Shown here: piece by piece, positions 47,323 through 56,594 of the stretch | Layout of the letters: the number at the start of each line of letters is the position of its first letter | Position numbering within the stretch: position 1 is the stretch's first letter | DNA from: Roseimarinus sediminis | GTDB taxonomy: Bacteria; Bacteroidota; Bacteroidia; Bacteroidales; Prolixibacteraceae | Direction: 5' to 3' | DNA: 64,000 nucleotides | Assembly: GCF_050433125.1 (NCBI RefSeq) | Contig: NZ_JBNPXV010000013.1 | Span: 62,001-126,000, forward strand | The notes under the pieces: generated by a model | Told to the model about the DNA's origin: nothing | The model's database searches: none | Seen by the model: the letters and a program-made list of their open reading frames with translations, nothing else | Position numbers and translations under genes: made by a program

Positions 47323-48738
47323 ATGAATAAGCGTAAACAGGTATCAATTTACATGCTTTTTGATGCCCTGGCTGCTGCCCTGGCATGGTGTTTATTTTAT
47401 ATTTTCAGAAAAATCTACCTTGAACATGGTGTTTTTCAGGAAGTAGGCAAACTACAACTGGATACCAATTTCTGGATAGCACTTTTTGTTTTACCCGCTA
47501 TCTGGCTTGCTTTTTATTATACAACAGGCTTTTACAACGACATTTACCGCCGGTCACGACTCATCGATCTGGGACAAACTGTATTTACCACCATCATCGG
47601 GGTGACCGTCATTTTCTTTGTCCTACTGCTCGACGACAACATTTCGACCTACAAAAACTACTACCATTCCTATTTTACCCTGTTGGGGCTTCATTTTATT
47701 TTTACTTTCGTGCCCCGGATCATTCTCACCACGAGAACCATTCACCGTGTACACCAGCGTAAAATTGGATTCAAAACCCTGATCATAGGAAGCAACGAGC
47801 AGGCCATCCGCCTGTTCAAAGAAATGACCTCGGGGCAACAAACCACCGGCAACATATTTTTGGGCTTTGTTAAAATCGACAATAAGAATGAACTCCTTTT
47901 GGAGCAGCATCTGCCATTGCTGGGCACCATTAAAGATGTTCCCCGCTTGATTGATGAGAACCATATTGAAGAAATCATCCTGGCCATTGAAACCTCGGAA
48001 CACAACAAGATTCAGGAAATTCTTTCAACACTCGACTACCGGAATATAACCGTCAAAGCCATTCCCGACATGTACGATATTCTATCGGGTACTGTGAAAA
48101 TGAGTACCATTTACAGCAGTCCGCTGGTTAAAATCTCGAACGGCATCATGCCTGCATGGCAGGAAAACCTGAAACGCATCATCGACATCGTATTTTCTAC
48201 CCTGGCACTGATCGTTTTTATTCCCTTCTTCCCCTTTGTATATTTTGGCATCAGAACCTCGTCGAAGGGGCCCATACTTTATTCGCAAAAACGGGTTGGA
48301 AAATATGGAAAGGAATTTACCATTTTCAAGTTCAGAAGCATGGTAACCGATGCCGAACCCAACGGACCGGCGCTTTCTTCAACCGACGATCCGCGTATTA
48401 CCCGCTTCGGGCAGTTCATGCGACGTACTCATGTTGACGAGATTCCGCAGTTTTACAATGTAATCAGGGGGGACATGTCGTTGGTTGGCCCACGCCCCGA
48501 ACGCAGGCATTATATTGATGAAATCAGAAAGCAGGCTCCGCATTACATCCAGCTTCAAAGAATCCGCCCGGGAATCACCTCGTGGGGACAGGTAAAATAC
48601 GGTTACGCTTCCAACCTGGAACAAATGCTTGAGAGGGTTCCTTACGATATTCTGTACCTGAAAAACATTTCGCTGTATCTCGATTTCAAAATCCTCATTT
48701 ACACGCTAATCAACTGTTTTTCGGCCAAAGGGAAATAA
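47323..48738 (+). CDS. Exopolysaccharide polyprenyl glycosylphosphotransferase (priming sugar transferase)
   Basis: 471 residues. N-terminal membrane helices (about 10-30, 45-65, 80-100, 110-130) are followed by a cytoplasmic Rossmann-like domain (about 145-260), one more helix (SLALIVFIPFFPFVYF region) and the catalytic C-terminal domain. That domain shows KFRSMVTDAEP, RRTHVDEIPQFYNV and GDMSLVGPRPERR. It transfers a sugar-1-phosphate to undecaprenyl phosphate to begin a polysaccharide repeat (PF02397). I chose the ATG at 47323; a TTG lies 21 bp earlier. Other polysaccharide genes are not adjacent. Confidence 0.92.
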   Translation: MNKRKQVSIYMLFDALAAALAWCLFYIFRKIYLEHGVFQEVGKLQLDTNFWIALFVLPAIWLAFYYTTGFYNDIYRRSRLIDLGQTVFTTIIGVTVIFFVLLLDDNISTYKNYYHSYFTLLGLHFIFTFVPRIILTTRTIHRVHQRKIGFKTLIIGSNEQAIRLFKEMTSGQQTTGNIFLGFVKIDNKNELLLEQHLPLLGTIKDVPRLIDENHIEEIILAIETSEHNKIQEILSTLDYRNITVKAIPDMYDILSGTVKMSTIYSSPLVKISNGIMPAWQENLKRIIDIVFSTLALIVFIPFFPFVYFGIRTSSKGPILYSQKRVGKYGKEFTIFKFRSMVTDAEPNGPALSSTDDPRITRFGQFMRRTHVDEIPQFYNVIRGDMSLVGPRPERRHYIDEIRKQAPHYIQLQRIRPGITSWGQVKYGYASNLEQMLERVPYDILYLKNISLYLDFKILIYTLINCFSAKGK

Positions 48739-48746
48739 ACAACGAA

Positions 48747-49349
48747 TTATTCTCCTTCATTTTTCCGGTTTTCTTCTTCAATCATTAATACAATTTGTTC
48801 AATCACATAGTGTTTGTATAAGGGATCGTATTCTTCCTTCAAATCGTTATTGAATATTTTGGCAATCCCCTGCCAGAACAGAGCGGGCACCCCTCCTTTG
48901 ATTTCCTTGATGATTGAAAAAGAGGTATTGCCCGTTTGCCGGTCGATGAGCAACATCAGATACCTGCCTTCGGAGATGGTAAATCGTTTCAGCTCTTCTT
49001 CGTGTTTGGCAAACAATTCCTTTTCCACCTGACGAACATACTTTCGCTTTTCACGTTCGTTATCGCTGGCTTCGTATTTTTCATTGTAATATTCAAGTTC
49101 CTTTGCCGCTTCGATGGCAAAAGGATAAACTTTTCGCAGTTTTGCCACCAAACGCGTATAACGACGATAATTCATCGTACGTCCCTTTCGTGGATACACA
49201 TCGACCTGTTCCAGTTTGACAAAAACCAGCGAATCGTTCCCCATACGCACGGCAGCAAGCGAATCGGTCTCGCTGCTTTTCTGTGCCATAAGTCCTGCAG
49301 GAACTATCAACATCAAATACAATATCAACTGCTTCACCATCACTTGCAT
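48747..49349 (-). CDS. DUF4294 secreted protein
   Basis: About 200 residues with a signal peptide (LILYLMLIVPAGLMAQ) and the conserved core RKGRTMNYRRYTRLVAKLRKVYPFAIEAA. The Arg/Tyr-rich helix, then LLIDRQTGNTSF and IKGGVPALFWQGIA, are hallmarks of DUF4294, a Bacteroidota family of unknown function. I chose the ATG at 49349; an ATG at 49340 is an alternative and the upstream TTG is less likely. It converges with the sugar-transferase gene (8-bp gap). Confidence 0.85.
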   Translation of the reverse strand: MQVMVKQLILYLMLIVPAGLMAQKSSETDSLAAVRMGNDSLVFVKLEQVDVYPRKGRTMNYRRYTRLVAKLRKVYPFAIEAAKELEYYNEKYEASDNEREKRKYVRQVEKELFAKHEEELKRFTISEGRYLMLLIDRQTGNTSFSIIKEIKGGVPALFWQGIAKIFNNDLKEEYDPLYKHYVIEQIVLMIEEENRKNEGE

Positions 49350-49496
49350 CCTCAAAAATAAAGATTCATTTTAATAAAAATCAAACTGCGGCCGCAAATA
49401 CCATGCAAACTTTCCGAAATCAATTAACTGAATAAAAAGAACCAGCACTTCGAACAGAATTCTTTAAATTAGCGCCACCAATAAAACACGACAAGA

Positions 49497-50753
49497 ATGC
49501 AAAATGTAGCGATTAACTCAGAAATTGGTGTACTTGAGGGAGTTGTACTTCATACTCCCGGGCAGGAAGTAGAAAAAATGACGCCTGAAAATGCCGAGCG
49601 GGCCTTGTACAGCGACATTCTCAACCTTTCGGTGGCCCACGAAGAGTACCGGCAATTCAAGGGAGTACTTCAAAAACACTGCACTACCTACGAAGTAAAG
49701 GAGCTGTTGAGTGATATTTTAGATGACGAAAAAGTGAAAAACAAGCTGCTTGAACAGGTTTGTAACAGTGAAGGGGTCCCTGAGCTGAAACATGAACTTA
49801 CCAGGCTCGACAAAGGTGAAGCAGCACGCCAGCTCATCGAAGGGGTGGAACTCATCAGGGACAATCTTACCAAATACCTGAGCATCGAACGCTACAGCCT
49901 GCGGCCTTTGCACAATTTTTTATTTACCCGCGATGCTTCAATGAGCATTTACAACAAGGTCCTCATCGGGAAAATGGCCAGCAACGTACGAGACCGTGAA
50001 TCGGTAATCATGGAAGCCATTTTCAACAATCACCCTCATTTTGGCGTTGAAACGGTAAACGCTTCAAGGCTTAGCAGTCAGCAGGCCCTCGATACCATCC
50101 GCATCGAAGGTGGCGACGTGCTCATCGCCCGCGACGACGTACTGGTAATTGGTACCGGCATCAGAACCTCCACCCAGGGAATCGACTTTCTGATTGAAGC
50201 CATTAAAACGGAAAAGAAAGAAATACAACACATTATAGTACAGGAATTACCCGAAACACCCGAGTCGTTCATTCACCTCGACATGGTTTTTACCCTGCTC
50301 GACCGCGACGCCTGCATGGTTTACGAGCCGCTGTTTCTGATGCATAACCGTTTTCGTACCATCCACATTACCATCAGCAACGGAAAAGTAGTCTCGATAA
50401 AAAATGAACCCGGCTTGCTGTCGGCACTGAAATCGTTGAAGTTCGACCTGAAACCCATCAAATGCGGGGGCGACGATGCATGGCATCAGGAGCGGGAGCA
50501 ATGGCACAGCGGAGCCAATTTTTTCGCCATTGCACCCGGAGTGGTTATGGGTTACGAACGAAACAATTACACGGTTGAAGAGCTCAACAAAAATGGTTTC
50601 GACGTAATAAAAGCCAAAGACATCATTGAGAAGAACCTTCCAATTCCCACCAAAAAAACGATCATTACCATTGCAGGTGCCGAACTGGCCCGTGGCGGAG
50701 GCGGTGCGCGGTGCATGAGCATGCCGGTAAGAAGGAAAAAAGTAGACTGGTAA
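49497..50753 (+). CDS. arcA: Arginine deiminase
   Basis: Hydrolyses arginine to citrulline and ammonia. 418 residues with the family's TRDASMSIYNKVLIGKM, EGGDVLI, HLDMVFTLLDRD and the catalytic cysteine in GGGGARCMSMPVRR. No arcB, arcC or arcD is nearby, so it may work alone (nitrogen release or acid defence) instead of in the ATP-yielding pathway. The next gene starts 20 bp downstream. Confidence 0.94.
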   Translation: MQNVAINSEIGVLEGVVLHTPGQEVEKMTPENAERALYSDILNLSVAHEEYRQFKGVLQKHCTTYEVKELLSDILDDEKVKNKLLEQVCNSEGVPELKHELTRLDKGEAARQLIEGVELIRDNLTKYLSIERYSLRPLHNFLFTRDASMSIYNKVLIGKMASNVRDRESVIMEAIFNNHPHFGVETVNASRLSSQQALDTIRIEGGDVLIARDDVLVIGTGIRTSTQGIDFLIEAIKTEKKEIQHIIVQELPETPESFIHLDMVFTLLDRDACMVYEPLFLMHNRFRTIHITISNGKVVSIKNEPGLLSALKSLKFDLKPIKCGGDDAWHQEREQWHSGANFFAIAPGVVMGYERNNYTVEELNKNGFDVIKAKDIIEKNLPIPTKKTIITIAGAELARGGGGARCMSMPVRRKKVDW

Positions 50754-50773
50754 GAACAAAAAAAGAGTATCCC

Positions 50774-51316
50774 ATGCGTAAACTGAAAAACAGCGAACTG
50801 AAACGGATTGATATCGAAACTTTCAAAAGAAGCAACAAAACGCCTTTGGTGGTGGTGCTCGACAACATCCGCAGTGCCAACAACATTGGGTCGGTTTTTC
50901 GTACTTCCGATGCGCTGTTGATCGAGCACCTTTACCTGTGCGGCTATACGGCCACTCCGCCACAAAAGGACATTCACAAAACAGCACTCGGTGCCGAAAA
51001 ATCGGTCGACTGGACTTATTTTAAAGACACCCTTGAGGCGGTCAATCAACTAAAAGAACAGGGATACATGGTATATGCCATCGAGCAGGTTGATAAAAGC
51101 ATCAGTCTGCCCGACTTTCAACCCTCACAACTCGACCGCATTGCCCTGGTTTTCGGCAACGAGGTAAAAGGGGTTCAGCAAAAAGTAGTGGATGCCTGCC
51201 ACGGAGCCATCGAGATCCCCCAGTATGGCACCAAGCATTCGTTCAACATTGCCGTAAGTGCCGGCATCGTTTTGTGGGATCTTTTCAATAAATTAATGTT
51301 TAAAGAACCCGATTGA
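50774..51316 (+). CDS. SPOUT-class RNA 2'-O-methyltransferase (TrmH/SpoU family)
   Basis: 180 residues from the ATG at 50774. SpoU motif 1 is NIRSANNIGSVFRTSDA, motif 2 is LVFGNEVKGV, and motif 3 is IPQYGTKHSFNIAVSAGIVLWD. The knotted fold methylates a ribose in tRNA or rRNA; the target is not given by the sequence. The frame extends upstream into arcA (to 50711), but that would overlap 43 bp and adds a basic tail unlike the family. Confidence 0.9.
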   Translation: MRKLKNSELKRIDIETFKRSNKTPLVVVLDNIRSANNIGSVFRTSDALLIEHLYLCGYTATPPQKDIHKTALGAEKSVDWTYFKDTLEAVNQLKEQGYMVYAIEQVDKSISLPDFQPSQLDRIALVFGNEVKGVQQKVVDACHGAIEIPQYGTKHSFNIAVSAGIVLWDLFNKLMFKEPD

Positions 51317-51354
51317 AATAGCAGGAGACTAAATTCACTGCTAAACACAGCATC

Positions 51355-52158
51355 ATGAAAATCGAAGAAAACGACATTATTATTGAAAGCTGGAATGAGC
51401 TGTGCGACAGCTTATTTGTCGATTCATGGAACTGCAGCATCAACCGTTACCGTACCGACTATGCCTACCGTGGACTAAACGATAAGAGCTGGAAACTCGA
51501 AAACAGCTTTATGCGCAACTGTTGCAATAATCCCAACCTTGAATATCATATGTTGCGCAATTTCAGGAAATACGCGAAGATGCCCGACTCTGGCCTTTTC
51601 TCAAGCGATTGGAAAGTAATTACCATTGGTCAGCACTATGGGCTTCCAACCCGACTGCTCGACTGGACATACTCCCCATTTATTGCTGCCCATTTTGCTA
51701 CCAACGACATCAGTCGTTACGACAAAGACGCTGTAATATGGCTACTAAATTTTGTAAAGATCAACCACTTGCTGCCCCCTCCTTTCCGCACCGTACTTGA
51801 ACAGGAGAAAGCCAATGCTTTTACCATCGAAATGATTGAAAACGCAGTTCCTACCATCAATCAATTCGATCGGCTTACAAAAGACGAACTGCTGCTCTTT
51901 TTTGAACCTCCTTCGATCGATGATCGCATCATCAACCAGTTTGCCTTTTTCTCGGCCATGTCGAATCCGATAGCACCATTGGAGAATTGGCTCAGCTCCC
52001 ATCCCGATCTTTATAAAAGAATTATCATCCCGGCACAACTCAAATGGGAAGTGCGCGATAAACTCGATCAGGCAAACATCACTGAACGCATCCTTTTCCC
52101 CGGTCTCGACGGACTGGCCAAATGGCTGTCGCGTCATTACACACCGAAGATTGATTAA
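51355..52158 (+). CDS. FRG-domain protein
   Basis: 267 residues with the FRG domain over most of its length: YRGLNDKSWKLENSFMR (about 40-56), then GLPTRLLDWTYSPFIAAHFA (about 97-117). The name comes from the Phe/Tyr-Arg-Gly motif, here YRG. FRG proteins are sporadic in bacteria and phages and of unknown biochemistry; some stand near defence or toxin genes, but no such gene is seen here. Spacing of 38 bp after the methyltransferase gene allows cotranscription. Confidence 0.85.
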   Translation: MKIEENDIIIESWNELCDSLFVDSWNCSINRYRTDYAYRGLNDKSWKLENSFMRNCCNNPNLEYHMLRNFRKYAKMPDSGLFSSDWKVITIGQHYGLPTRLLDWTYSPFIAAHFATNDISRYDKDAVIWLLNFVKINHLLPPPFRTVLEQEKANAFTIEMIENAVPTINQFDRLTKDELLLFFEPPSIDDRIINQFAFFSAMSNPIAPLENWLSSHPDLYKRIIIPAQLKWEVRDKLDQANITERILFPGLDGLAKWLSRHYTPKID

Positions 52159-52172
52159 AATCCCCAGACTAC

Positions 52173-53285
52173 TTATTTCTTTAGCGTAAATTGTGCCAAC
52201 AGCTGTTTCAAACTTTCGGCCTGTGCCGAAAGTTCTTCAGCACTGGATGCCATTTCTTCCGATGAAGCTGCATTTTGCTGTGTGGTATTGTTCATTTCGT
52301 GCAGCGATGCATTTAACTGTTGAATGCCGCCCCCCGATTCGATATTGGTTTGAACCAGATCCTGTACATTCACCGAAGTTTTTTCCAGCTCCGGAATCAA
52401 ACGCGCAATGTCCTTCCCGGCTGTTTCTGAGTCTTTCTGATTGGACTGTGAAATGGCATTCACCTCACTGGCCAGCTTCTTACTTTCGCTGGCCAACTTT
52501 TGTACCTCGTCGGCCACCACCGCAAAACCTTTTCCGTGCTCTCCTGCCCTTGCTGCCTCCACGGCTGCATTCAAGGCCAGAATATTGGTTTGAAATGCGA
52601 TATTGCTCACTCCGTTAATTTTTTCGCTTATTTCACCATAGGTTTTCATGGCAGCCCTGAGTCCGTTGAGCATGCCATTGATGCCCTCCATCACCTGCTC
52701 GGTCATCTCACCAGTCATTCTCGATTTGCTGATGTTATTGGCAATTACATTCGATATTTCTTCGAAAGTTGAGCTAACTTCCTCAATGTTCGAAGCCTGT
52801 TCGCTGGCGCTTCCCGATAGTTCTTCAGCGATTGCACTTAGCTGAATGCTACTGTTATTAAGCTGTTCCGAAGTTATCTGAATCTCAGAAAGTACACGGT
52901 TCAGCGCTTCAACATGATGGAACAGGGCATTGTTTAGCCGGGCCACCTCGTCACTGCCCTGTACTTCTTCAATTTCCATATCCAACTGTCCTTCGGATAG
53001 TTGTAGCACTTTATCAATCGAGCGATTGATTGGCTTGGAAATGGTTTTTCGAATTAACAGAAAAATACCTATACCAACCCCAAAATTAAGTGGCAAAACC
53101 CAAAGGATATGAATTTGGCCCAAAATACCCACCATATACATATCAAAACTTACCAGCAGAGCCAAAATAACTGCTGCCCGCGAAATTCTGAACATAAATG
53201 ATTTCTTGAAAATTAACTTCAGGATCATACTGGCAGCAGGAAAGCTGCCCACCGATACCAGTGCAGCAAACAAATAATCGTTCAT
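52173..53285 (-). CDS. Methyl-accepting chemotaxis-type signalling protein without a periplasmic sensor
   Basis: 370 residues. Three closely spaced membrane helices (about 5-25, 35-55, 60-80) leave no room for a ligand domain. A HAMP-like segment (80-135) and the signalling hairpin follow, with tip ILALNAAVEAARAGEHGKGFAVVADEVQKLA. No che or motility genes are in the window. Input may come from the membrane segments themselves or from a partner. The adaptation-type Gln/Glu pairs near ASSEEMASSAEEL may be methylated. Confidence 0.85.
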   Translation of the reverse strand: MNDYLFAALVSVGSFPAASMILKLIFKKSFMFRISRAAVILALLVSFDMYMVGILGQIHILWVLPLNFGVGIGIFLLIRKTISKPINRSIDKVLQLSEGQLDMEIEEVQGSDEVARLNNALFHHVEALNRVLSEIQITSEQLNNSSIQLSAIAEELSGSASEQASNIEEVSSTFEEISNVIANNISKSRMTGEMTEQVMEGINGMLNGLRAAMKTYGEISEKINGVSNIAFQTNILALNAAVEAARAGEHGKGFAVVADEVQKLASESKKLASEVNAISQSNQKDSETAGKDIARLIPELEKTSVNVQDLVQTNIESGGGIQQLNASLHEMNNTTQQNAASSEEMASSAEELSAQAESLKQLLAQFTLKK

Positions 53286-53553
53286 CCCCTCTTCTTTTTA
53301 AAATAAAACACCCTTGTTCTTCGAACTGCCACAGCTTACCCATTGCAGAAGACAGTACGCTATAACTTCTCCCTTAAGAAAAGTATCAATTTTGCGTGCA
53401 AAGGTAGGTGGCAATGCGGGAAACACATTTCTTATTGATAAGCAGAAAAAAGAATTAATTACAAATTAAGGTTGAAGGGCCATTAAACGTTCCAAAAGAA
53501 ATTCATTTTAGATATCCTTAGGGCACGGACGATCATTAGCGTTTCACCCACAA
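53286..53553. other. Intergenic region between the chemoreceptor and tRNA-Ala
   Basis: 268 bp without a gene that I can support. It should hold the chemoreceptor promoter on the minus strand; a near-match TACTTTTC lies around 53380. The tRNA terminator follows at 53558. Confidence 0.4.
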
Positions 53554-53557
53554 GAAA

Positions 53558-53587
53558 AAAGAGTTAGCAAAATCTTGCTAACTCTTT
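53558..53587 (-). terminator. Terminator of the tRNA-Ala transcript
   Basis: A perfect 13-bp stem (AAAGAGTTAGCAA / TTGCTAACTCTTT) with a 4-nt loop. Read on the minus strand it is followed by T, starting 11 nt after the tRNA. Confidence 0.85.
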
Positions 53588-53597
53588 CATTTTCAAG

Positions 53598-53671
53598 TGG
53601 AGAATATCGGAATCGAACCGATGACCTTTTGACTGCCAGTCAAACGCTCTAGCCAACTGAGCTAATCCCCC
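53598..53671 (-). tRNA. tRNA-Ala (anticodon GGC)
   Basis: A complete cloverleaf on the minus strand: acceptor GGGGGAT / ATTCTCC, D stem GCTC/GAGC, anticodon stem TTTGA/TCAAA with loop CTGGCAG (anticodon GGC), and T arm ATCGG-TTCGATT-CCGAT. The G3-U70 pair and A73 are the alanyl-tRNA synthetase identity elements. CCA is not encoded. Confidence 0.97.
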
Positions 53672-53807
53672 GTTGTTTTTTTGGTGCTGCAAATATATAA
53701 TTTTTTCTGAAAAACCACTCAACACAAAATAAAATATCATTTGGAATGAAAATTGCTTTATTATTTCCATCTAACCTTCACTGCAAACTGACCATAAAAC
53801 TCAAATT

Positions 53808-54476
53808 ATGGAAACGAAAAAAAACCCGCGTGTGAATCTTGAAAACAGAAAAAGGGAGTTTTTTCTGTACGGACTGATCATTAGTTTGACCCTGGTGCTT
53901 CTGGCCTTTAAAGGGACCAAAGAAGTTGCAGTCATTGAAATCCCGGAAGCCAGAGATGGTGCCGATGTGGCCGAAATCTTTATTCCGCCAACCCATGAGC
54001 CGGAAAAAAAGATCATTCAACCTCCGCCACCATTGAAATTATTCAACACCATTAACATTGTTAACAACAATGAAAAAACAGCAGCTGTTGAATTAGCTTT
54101 TGATGAATTGGACGATCCACTTCCGCTACCGTACATTCCGGAAGAAAAAGAGCCAGACGACGAACCAGTCCTTTTTGCTGAACAGATGCCCGAATTCCCG
54201 GGTGGAATGGCCAGTCTTAACCGCTGGTTAAGTCGCAATCTGGTTTATCCTGCTTCGGCTCAGCAATTGGGACTCGAAGGCAGAGTTTATCTTAATTTTG
54301 TAGTGGGCAAAGATGGCTCCATAAGCAACATTAACGTAAGCCGTGGAGTTGCCCCCCTGCTCGACCAGGAAGCAATCAGGGTCATTTCAACCATGCCAAA
54401 ATGGAATCCCGGCATGCAAAATGGCGTCCCGGTTAAGGTCTCCTACAATATATTTGTACGCTTTCAACTCAACTAA
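53808..54476 (+). CDS. TonB family energy transducer, first paralogue
   Basis: 222 residues: a short cytoplasmic start (KKNPRVNLENRKREF), one membrane helix (about 17-35), a linker with IIQPPPPLKLF and an acidic stretch, and a TonB C-terminal domain (about 128-222, MPEFPGGMASLNRWL to VSYNIFVRF). It would link the ExbB/ExbD motor to outer-membrane receptors. The start LEN(R/K)R...GLIISL closely matches the next gene, so they are tandem duplicates. Confidence 0.9.
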   Translation: METKKNPRVNLENRKREFFLYGLIISLTLVLLAFKGTKEVAVIEIPEARDGADVAEIFIPPTHEPEKKIIQPPPPLKLFNTINIVNNNEKTAAVELAFDELDDPLPLPYIPEEKEPDDEPVLFAEQMPEFPGGMASLNRWLSRNLVYPASAQQLGLEGRVYLNFVVGKDGSISNINVSRGVAPLLDQEAIRVISTMPKWNPGMQNGVPVKVSYNIFVRFQLN

Positions 54477-54611
54477 ACGCAGCAATAGCAGTAAGCACTA
54501 ACAAAAGTGTTCGTTCGGAAAGAAAATATCTTACTCAGATAGGCCATTTAAGAGATATTTTTTAACTTTAGCCGCTCTATTTTGAATATTAAATGCATTA
54601 AATAATTTTTT

Positions 54612-55295
54612 ATGGAACTTAAGAAAGCACCTAAAGCTGATCTTGAAAACAAGCGGAACATCTTTGTTCAGCTTGGCCTGGTGATTTCCCTTGGAATTGT
54701 TCTTACAGCTTTCAACATCAACGACCGCGTGAAGTCGGCCGACACGCTTGGAACACTTGCAACTGAGGAGATTGAAGATGAGGTAATCCCCATTACACGG
54801 CAGGAAGAGATCAAACCACCACCACCGCCACCACCACCAAAAGTGGTCGAGGTGTTAACCATTATCGACGACGATGTGGAACTGGAAGAAGAATTTGAAT
54901 TTGAATCGACCGAAGCCGATGATGAGACCATCATCGATGCTGTTCCTGTTATCGATGCTGATGAATCGGAAGAAGAATCGGAAGTTTTCGTAATTGTAGA
55001 GGACATGCCCGAATTTCCCGGAGGAGAACTGGCACTTAGAAAATGGATTGCCAGCAACGTTGATTACCCGGTTATTGCAGCCGAGAATGGCATCCAGGGC
55101 AAGGTGTATGTTCAATTTGTGGTTGACAAGGATGGTAGCGTTACCAATGCACGTATTGCACGTGGCGTTGACCCATCGCTCGATCAGGAAGCACTCAGGG
55201 TGGTAAACAATCTGCCACGTTGGAAACCTGGAAAACAAAGGGGTAAACCAGTACGCGTATCGTATACTGTACCCATTAATTTCCAGTTACAATAG
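54612..55295 (+). CDS. TonB family energy transducer, second paralogue
   Basis: 227 residues with the same plan as the gene upstream: cytoplasmic DLENKRNIF, a helix (LGLVISLGIVLTAFN), a KPPPPPPPPKV run, then a strongly acidic linker (ELEEEFEFESTEADDE) and the TonB C-terminal domain (EDMPEFPGGELALRKWIA to VSYTVPINF). The C-terminal domain is also close to that of the BlaR1-type protein (VIVEDMPQFPGG; KPGKQR). The linker length and charge differ from the first paralogue and may tune partner choice. A terminator follows. Confidence 0.92.
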   Translation: MELKKAPKADLENKRNIFVQLGLVISLGIVLTAFNINDRVKSADTLGTLATEEIEDEVIPITRQEEIKPPPPPPPPKVVEVLTIIDDDVELEEEFEFESTEADDETIIDAVPVIDADESEEESEVFVIVEDMPEFPGGELALRKWIASNVDYPVIAAENGIQGKVYVQFVVDKDGSVTNARIARGVDPSLDQEALRVVNNLPRWKPGKQRGKPVRVSYTVPINFQLQ

Positions 55296-55318
55296 TTAAC
55301 TTGAATCAAAAAAAATAT

Positions 55319-55353
55319 CCTGGTTCCACCAATAGGCGGGATCAGGTTTTTTT
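55319..55353 (+). terminator. Terminator between tonB and hflX
   Basis: CCTGGTTCCACC and GGCGGGATCAGG pair with one mismatch around an AATA loop; seven T follow. hflX starts 11 bp later, so that gene either needs its own promoter or is fed by read-through. Confidence 0.8.
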
Positions 55354-55364
55354 GTGTTGAGCAT

Positions 55365-56594
55365 ATGGAAAATACAACAAACAGCCAGACAGAAAATGAA
55401 AAAGTGGTTTTGGTCGGTCTGATCAATCAGGATCAGGATGAGATCAAAGCCAATGAGTACATCGATGAACTTGAGTTTCTGGCACGAACAGCCGGAGCCG
55501 ATGTGATTGGTAAGTTCTTTCAGCGACTGGAGGTTCCCAACGTGGCAACCTTTGTTGGCACAGGAAAACTCGATGAGATTTCGAATTACATCAAGGAACA
55601 TGAAGCCGACACCATTATTTTCGACGATGAACTCACACCTACACAGCTGAGAAACATTGAGAAACGACTCGAATGCAAAGTGCTCGACCGTACCAATCTC
55701 ATTCTCGACATTTTCGCCAGCCGCGCACAAACTGCCTATGCAAAAACACAGGTCGAACTGGCACAGCTTCAGTACACCCTGCCCCGGCTTACCCGAATGT
55801 GGACCCACCTTGAGCGGCAACGCGGAGGAATTGGCCTCAGGGGACCTGGTGAAACGCAGATCGAAACCGACCGTCGAATCATTCTTACCAAAATTGCGCG
55901 GCTGAAAGAACAGCTGAAAAAAATTGACAAGCAAATGACAACCCAGCGAAAAAACCGGGGAAAACTGGTAAGAGCCGCCCTCATTGGCTATACCAACGTA
56001 GGGAAATCAACCATGATGAACCTGCTTACCAAATCGGAAGTATTTGCTGAAAACAAACTCTTTGCGACCCTCGACACCACCGTACGAAAAATGGTCGTTG
56101 GGAATTTGCCCTTCCTGCTAACCGACACCGTTGGTTTTATCAGAAAATTGCCTCACGGACTGGTCGAATCGTTTAAATCGACGCTCGACGAGGTGCGTGA
56201 AGCTGATATTCTCCTGCACATTGTCGATATTTCGCATCCGGGCTTCGAAGAACAAATCGAAACAGTTAATCAGACCCTCGAAGAAATTGAAGCTGGGAAT
56301 AAACCGACCATCTATGTTTTTAACAAAATCGATGCCTTTACCTATGTTGAAAAAGAGGAAGATGATTTAAGTGAAACAAGCCGCGAAAACTGGTCGCTCG
56401 AAGACTGGAAGAACAGCTGGATGGCAAAAAACAATACGCCCTCGATCTTTATCTCTGCCAGGGAAAAAATCAACATTGAAGAACTTAAAACACTGATGTA
56501 CGAGGAAGTAAAGAAAATCCACGTGACCCGTTTTCCCTACAACGATTTTCTTTATGGCAATGAATTCGAAGAAAACGACTCAGACATCGAATAG
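55365..56594 (+). CDS. hflX: Ribosome-associated GTPase HflX
   Basis: Splits stalled or hibernating 70S ribosomes. 409 residues: an N-terminal HflX domain (VATFVGTGKLDEI, then LDRTNLILDIFASRA), the GLRGPGETQIETDRR signature, and a Ras-like G domain. G1 is GYTNVGKST, G3 is DTVGFI and G4 is NKID. Its end overlaps folK by 15 bp on opposite strands. Confidence 0.95.
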   Translation: MENTTNSQTENEKVVLVGLINQDQDEIKANEYIDELEFLARTAGADVIGKFFQRLEVPNVATFVGTGKLDEISNYIKEHEADTIIFDDELTPTQLRNIEKRLECKVLDRTNLILDIFASRAQTAYAKTQVELAQLQYTLPRLTRMWTHLERQRGGIGLRGPGETQIETDRRIILTKIARLKEQLKKIDKQMTTQRKNRGKLVRAALIGYTNVGKSTMMNLLTKSEVFAENKLFATLDTTVRKMVVGNLPFLLTDTVGFIRKLPHGLVESFKSTLDEVREADILLHIVDISHPGFEEQIETVNQTLEEIEAGNKPTIYVFNKIDAFTYVEKEEDDLSETSRENWSLEDWKNSWMAKNNTPSIFISAREKINIEELKTLMYEEVKKIHVTRFPYNDFLYGNEFEENDSDIE

